Position numbers and translations under genes: made by a program. DNA of 21,739 nucleotides, taken from contig CALDPX010000074.1 in assembly GCA_937911745.1 (NCBI GenBank), forward strand, positions 1 through 21,739, in the 5' to 3' direction. Below are positions 19,071 to 21,739 of this stretch, piece after piece. The notes under the pieces were generated by a model, which saw only the letters and a list, made by a program, of their open reading frames with translations, was not told the origin of the DNA and did no database searches. Position 1 is the first letter of the stretch, and every line of letters begins with the position of its first letter. Origin of the DNA: an uncultured Alistipes sp. (GTDB taxonomy: Bacteria; Bacteroidota; Bacteroidia; Bacteroidales; Rikenellaceae).

Positions 19071-21739
19071 TTAGTAAACATCTACACCGTCAACAACGAC
19101 ATTGAGTACATCCTGACTCATCGAGTTTTTATTACCCCAGAGAGTTGTACCAGTGTTGATACCTTTGTCGTTTATCTCGAAACCATTAACAGTTGCGTTG
19201 TTTACGATCAACTCATACGACTTACCGAAATCGTTACCAATCTCAACTGCGGCTTTGAGGTCTGTCAAACCACCATTGTCATTGAATGTGCAATCATTGA
19301 GAGTAAGTTTGGTGTTAACCGTACCATAGAGCAAAACAGCCTTACCATCGCAATTGAAAGTACAGTTATTGAAGGTGGCATTGGTTGCGCCCCAAGTCCA
19401 AACGTTGTACAAATCACCCGAGATATTGAAAGTACAATTATTAAATGTGGTATCATCATAAAGTGTATAAACACCGTTGATAATACAATTGTTAAAAGTA
19501 CCTTTCATTCGGACATAACCAGGGAAATAGGTTCCCTCAGTAGTGATTGTAACATTTTCGAATGTTACGGTTGCGCCATCAAAGCAGTAATCTCCATTGC
19601 CTTCGCCTGCACCTCTATTCTGCTGAGTGACAGTAGTATCCTCAGGATTGCCGGTACCAACAATAGTCAAGGTCTTGCCTTGTGCACTATCGGGAATTGT
19701 GTAGTTACCCTTTGCAAGAACAATAGTAGCACCATCTTCAATTGTTGCGTTACTCAAACCGCTATTGTCTTCTACAACTGTAACATCAACAATAGTATAG
19801 TAGCCATTTATCAAGAGAACAGCTTTGCCTTCGGGAACATTCTTAGTCAACACCTCAGACTCACCAACCAAAGTCGATGCAGCAATAGATACCTCAACGG
19901 GCCACTCAGTAGAACCTTCGGTAACGAAGAGATAAACATCACCTATCAGCTGTGCACCTTCATTAACGACGAGTGTACCAGTGTTAGCATTTTTGCTGGG
20001 ATCTTGCATCCAGATGGATTTGTTTGCACCTTCAATAACAGCACCGTCATTAACCGTGAGTATGTTCTGAGCCTCAATACCATTGAGGAACTGACGAATA
20101 GCACGATATGTCGACTTAACGGTTGCATCTTTAACAATGGTTTCTGCATAGGTACCCTTGCCATTGGTAAGGTTGTCGATACCGTAAGCCATATCGGTAC
20201 CACCAAGGTGCTCAATTACAACACCATCCTCAACGGTGAGTTTACCACCGGGATTGTTTGAAACAACCGAAGAGTAGGCGTTCCAAGCTCTATTGTTAGT
20301 AGCAACAAGAGTCATCGTACCACCACCGTAGAGAGTAAGCTCACCATTGTTGGTAATAAGTCCAAAACTTGCCGTTGCATTGTCGGTACCGGTGATGGTC
20401 TTACCATTGAGGTCGATGGAAACCACTTCACCAGCAGGAATACGAATAGACTCAGTAAGTTCGATGTCGCGGATAAGCACAATATAACCACTGTCATTCT
20501 TTACAACATTATCAATAGCATCTTGGAGCGTGTGGCAAGAGTAGAACTCCGAATATCCCTCATATTGAACAGTAGCAACAGGACGCAACTCATCGCCTAC
20601 AATTACAACGTCTTCGGTGCAGTTCACTTCGCCGGTAAGGGCGCTGATGCGAATAGCAACAGAAGGAACACCATTCTCGTCATAAGCCTTAATCGACGAA
20701 CCTTCACCATAAACATTCACAACAGTCCTATCTGCGCTGGTTGTACCATCGTTGTTAAGAGAAATGGTTGCGTAATTTTCGTGAGTAGCATTGTCGAGGC
20801 TGAGCAAATTAGATTTCTCAACATTGATTACCATATTGCTACCCCAAACGTTCAGAGCGATGAGACCCTGAATATCCGAGCCGGTGATATTAGCCTTTGC
20901 TTCGTTGGAAGAACCGGGGAAGTTCACTGCGTAGGAGATAACTTTGTCCTCGGCACTCTTGATGGTTACATTCTCAAGGGTGAGAGTACCATTGGTGTTG
21001 TAGTTGATACCACGCTGGCAGTACGAAGCGTCGTTGATGATAGTAAGATTTTTGAGGGTAAGATCCATACCATTAGCATCATTAGTAACATCAATGATGC
21101 GAGCATTATTGCCTGTGTAGGTAAGGGTAGTACCATTACCATCGATAGTGATGTTGCGACCATTGATGGTTGTTGCAGCCCTCGAAACGGGAGCACCGAA
21201 TATCAGACTTTCGGTCAAATCAATATCATCGGTCAAAACAATGTTGTTGATATCGGGATCGGCGAGAGCAGCCTGCAATGCGTCAGCAGTGCTAACAGCA
21301 GCACCGGCACCAATAATGGTGTCACCACCGGTAATCCAACCCTCAACATTGCCAACCGTAAACTCGATAGACTCCATATTGAGAGTCTCCTCGTCGATGG
21401 TAGCGGTGAAGTTGTAGCTCTTGCCCTTCTCCAATGCTACACCTACAACAGTAGAGGTCTTGTGTACGTCTTTGTTGATAACTGCGCCCTTGTAGAGTAC
21501 ATCTACGTCAAACTCAATAGCGTAAGCGTAGGTGTTGTTGTAGGGAAGGACAAACTTAGAGCCCTCAATGTTCTCCAAGACCTTGCTATTGGTAGCATTA
21601 ACGGTCCACGCGCCGTTGCTGTATGTACCGCTTGCAGGAACAGTCATCTTCACATTCTTAATAGTGAGAGAGATGCCATCTTCAGCGGCAAAACCGTTGT
21701 TGAAGGTGAACATTACCCTCGAAAGAAGGTGGTCGAAAG
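19071..21739 (-). CDS. Fimbrillin-like/right-handed beta-helix surface protein, 5' end outside the window
   Basis: A large secreted or cell-surface protein; at least 888 residues are in the window and the frame stays open to the window edge. The ATG at 21711-21713 is probably internal: codons before it read FDHLLSRV, a hallmark of the fimbrillin (FimA/Mfa-like) N-terminal domain. The first 120 or so residues continue that domain (LTIKNVKMTVPASGTYSNGAW, then VVGVALEKGKSYNFTATID). From about residue 150 to the end the sequence is repetitive beta-helix: ITIDGNGTTLTYTGNNARII, LTLKNLTIIND, LTLENVTIKS, then TFNNCTFN units near the C-terminus with regularly placed Asn and Cys. Such helices occur in adhesins and polysaccharide lyases; no catalytic motif is obvious, so a structural or adhesin role is inferred. 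No C-terminal secretion signal is recognised. Base composition looks more AT-rich than the operons to the left. Confidence 0.85.
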   Translation of the reverse strand, partial: FDHLLSRVMFTFNNGFAAEDGISLTIKNVKMTVPASGTYSNGAWTVNATNSKVLENIEGSKFVLPYNNTYAYAIEFDVDVLYKGAVINKDVHKTSTVVGVALEKGKSYNFTATIDEETLNMESIEFTVGNVEGWITGGDTIIGAGAAVSTADALQAALADPDINNIVLTDDIDLTESLIFGAPVSRAATTINGRNITIDGNGTTLTYTGNNARIIDVTNDANGMDLTLKNLTIINDASYCQRGINYNTNGTLTLENVTIKSAEDKVISYAVNFPGSSNEAKANITGSDIQGLIALNVWGSNMVINVEKSNLLSLDNATHENYATISLNNDGTTSADRTVVNVYGEGSSIKAYDENGVPSVAIRISALTGEVNCTEDVVIVGDELRPVATVQYEGYSEFYSCHTLQDAIDNVVKNDSGYIVLIRDIELTESIRIPAGEVVSIDLNGKTITGTDNATASFGLITNNGELTLYGGGTMTLVATNNRAWNAYSSVVSNNPGGKLTVEDGVVIEHLGGTDMAYGIDNLTNGKGTYAETIVKDATVKSTYRAIRQFLNGIEAQNILTVNDGAVIEGANKSIWMQDPSKNANTGTLVVNEGAQLIGDVYLFVTEGSTEWPVEVSIAASTLVGESEVLTKNVPEGKAVLLINGYYTIVDVTVVEDNSGLSNATIEDGATIVLAKGNYTIPDSAQGKTLTIVGTGNPEDTTVTQQNRGAGEGNGDYCFDGATVTFENVTITTEGTYFPGYVRMKGTFNNCIINGVYTLYDDTTFNNCTFNISGDLYNVWTWGATNATFNNCTFNCDGKAVLLYGTVNTKLTLNDCTFNDNGGLTDLKAAVEIGNDFGKSYELIVNNATVNGFEINDKGINTGTTLWGNKNSMSQDVLNVVVDGVDVY

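Noticed and set aside
19023..20261. A 412-codon plus-strand ORF opposite the surface-protein gene
   Set aside because: It is antisense to the beta-helix coding sequence. Its residue pattern is a mirror of repeated Asn/Thr codons, with no recognisable domain or promoter.
21711..21713. ATG as the true start of the surface-protein gene
   Set aside because: The codons before it, up to the window edge, stay open and read FDHLLSRV, a family motif, so this methionine is internal.

Overview
The window reads as a chromosomal segment of a member of the Bacteroidota, most likely a gut-type Bacteroidales. The support is a set of TAnnTTTG -7 promoter boxes paired with TTG/TTTG -33 boxes, no clear Shine-Dalgarno sequences, a DUF3822 gene beside rsmD, the TsaD/TamB divergent pair, and a fimbrillin-type surface protein. 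I cannot fix the genus by eye. No CRISPR array, transposase, integrase or phage gene is visible.

Layout. 1-207: dispersed repeat, a heptanucleotide array and a promoter. 208-3184: translation operon rplM-rpsI-rpsB-tsf, with a 244-bp structured leader between rpsI and rpsB and an intrinsic terminator after tsf. 3349-4371 (minus): tsaD. 4424-11362: envelope operon tamB-exbB-exbD-tonB-like-DUF1573. 11589-13697: a carboxyltransferase-type protein with two tandem biotinyl domains. 13775-14806: galE. 14807-15139: a repeat-rich convergent gap. 15140-16585 (minus): a RecD-like helicase. 16630-18564: an unrecognised membrane-anchored protein, DUF3822 and rsmD. 18643-18716: tRNA-Asp followed by a scrambled area with duplicated tRNA pieces. 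19071-21739 (minus): 3' part of a large fimbrillin/beta-helix surface protein whose start lies outside the window.

How the parts fit. The left operon makes ribosomal proteins L13, S9 and S2 and elongation factor Ts; TsaD and RsmD modify tRNA and 16S rRNA. TamB plus ExbB, ExbD and a TonB-like protein form an envelope module for outer-membrane assembly and energised outer-membrane transport. GalE supplies UDP-galactose for surface glycans. The biotin protein belongs to C3/C4 dicarboxylate metabolism.

The non-coding DNA is the least ordinary part. A composite intergenic repeat occurs at four loci or more. It combines heptanucleotide arrays (GAGAATT, GACGTTA) with a conserved ATAAGCCTTAGG core, and in two places its arrays supply the stop codon of the preceding gene. 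Other points worth checking are the rpsB leader, a perfect 15-bp hairpin inside the start of the DUF3822 coding region, the tandem biotin domains, and the att-like duplication of the tRNA-Asp 3' end.
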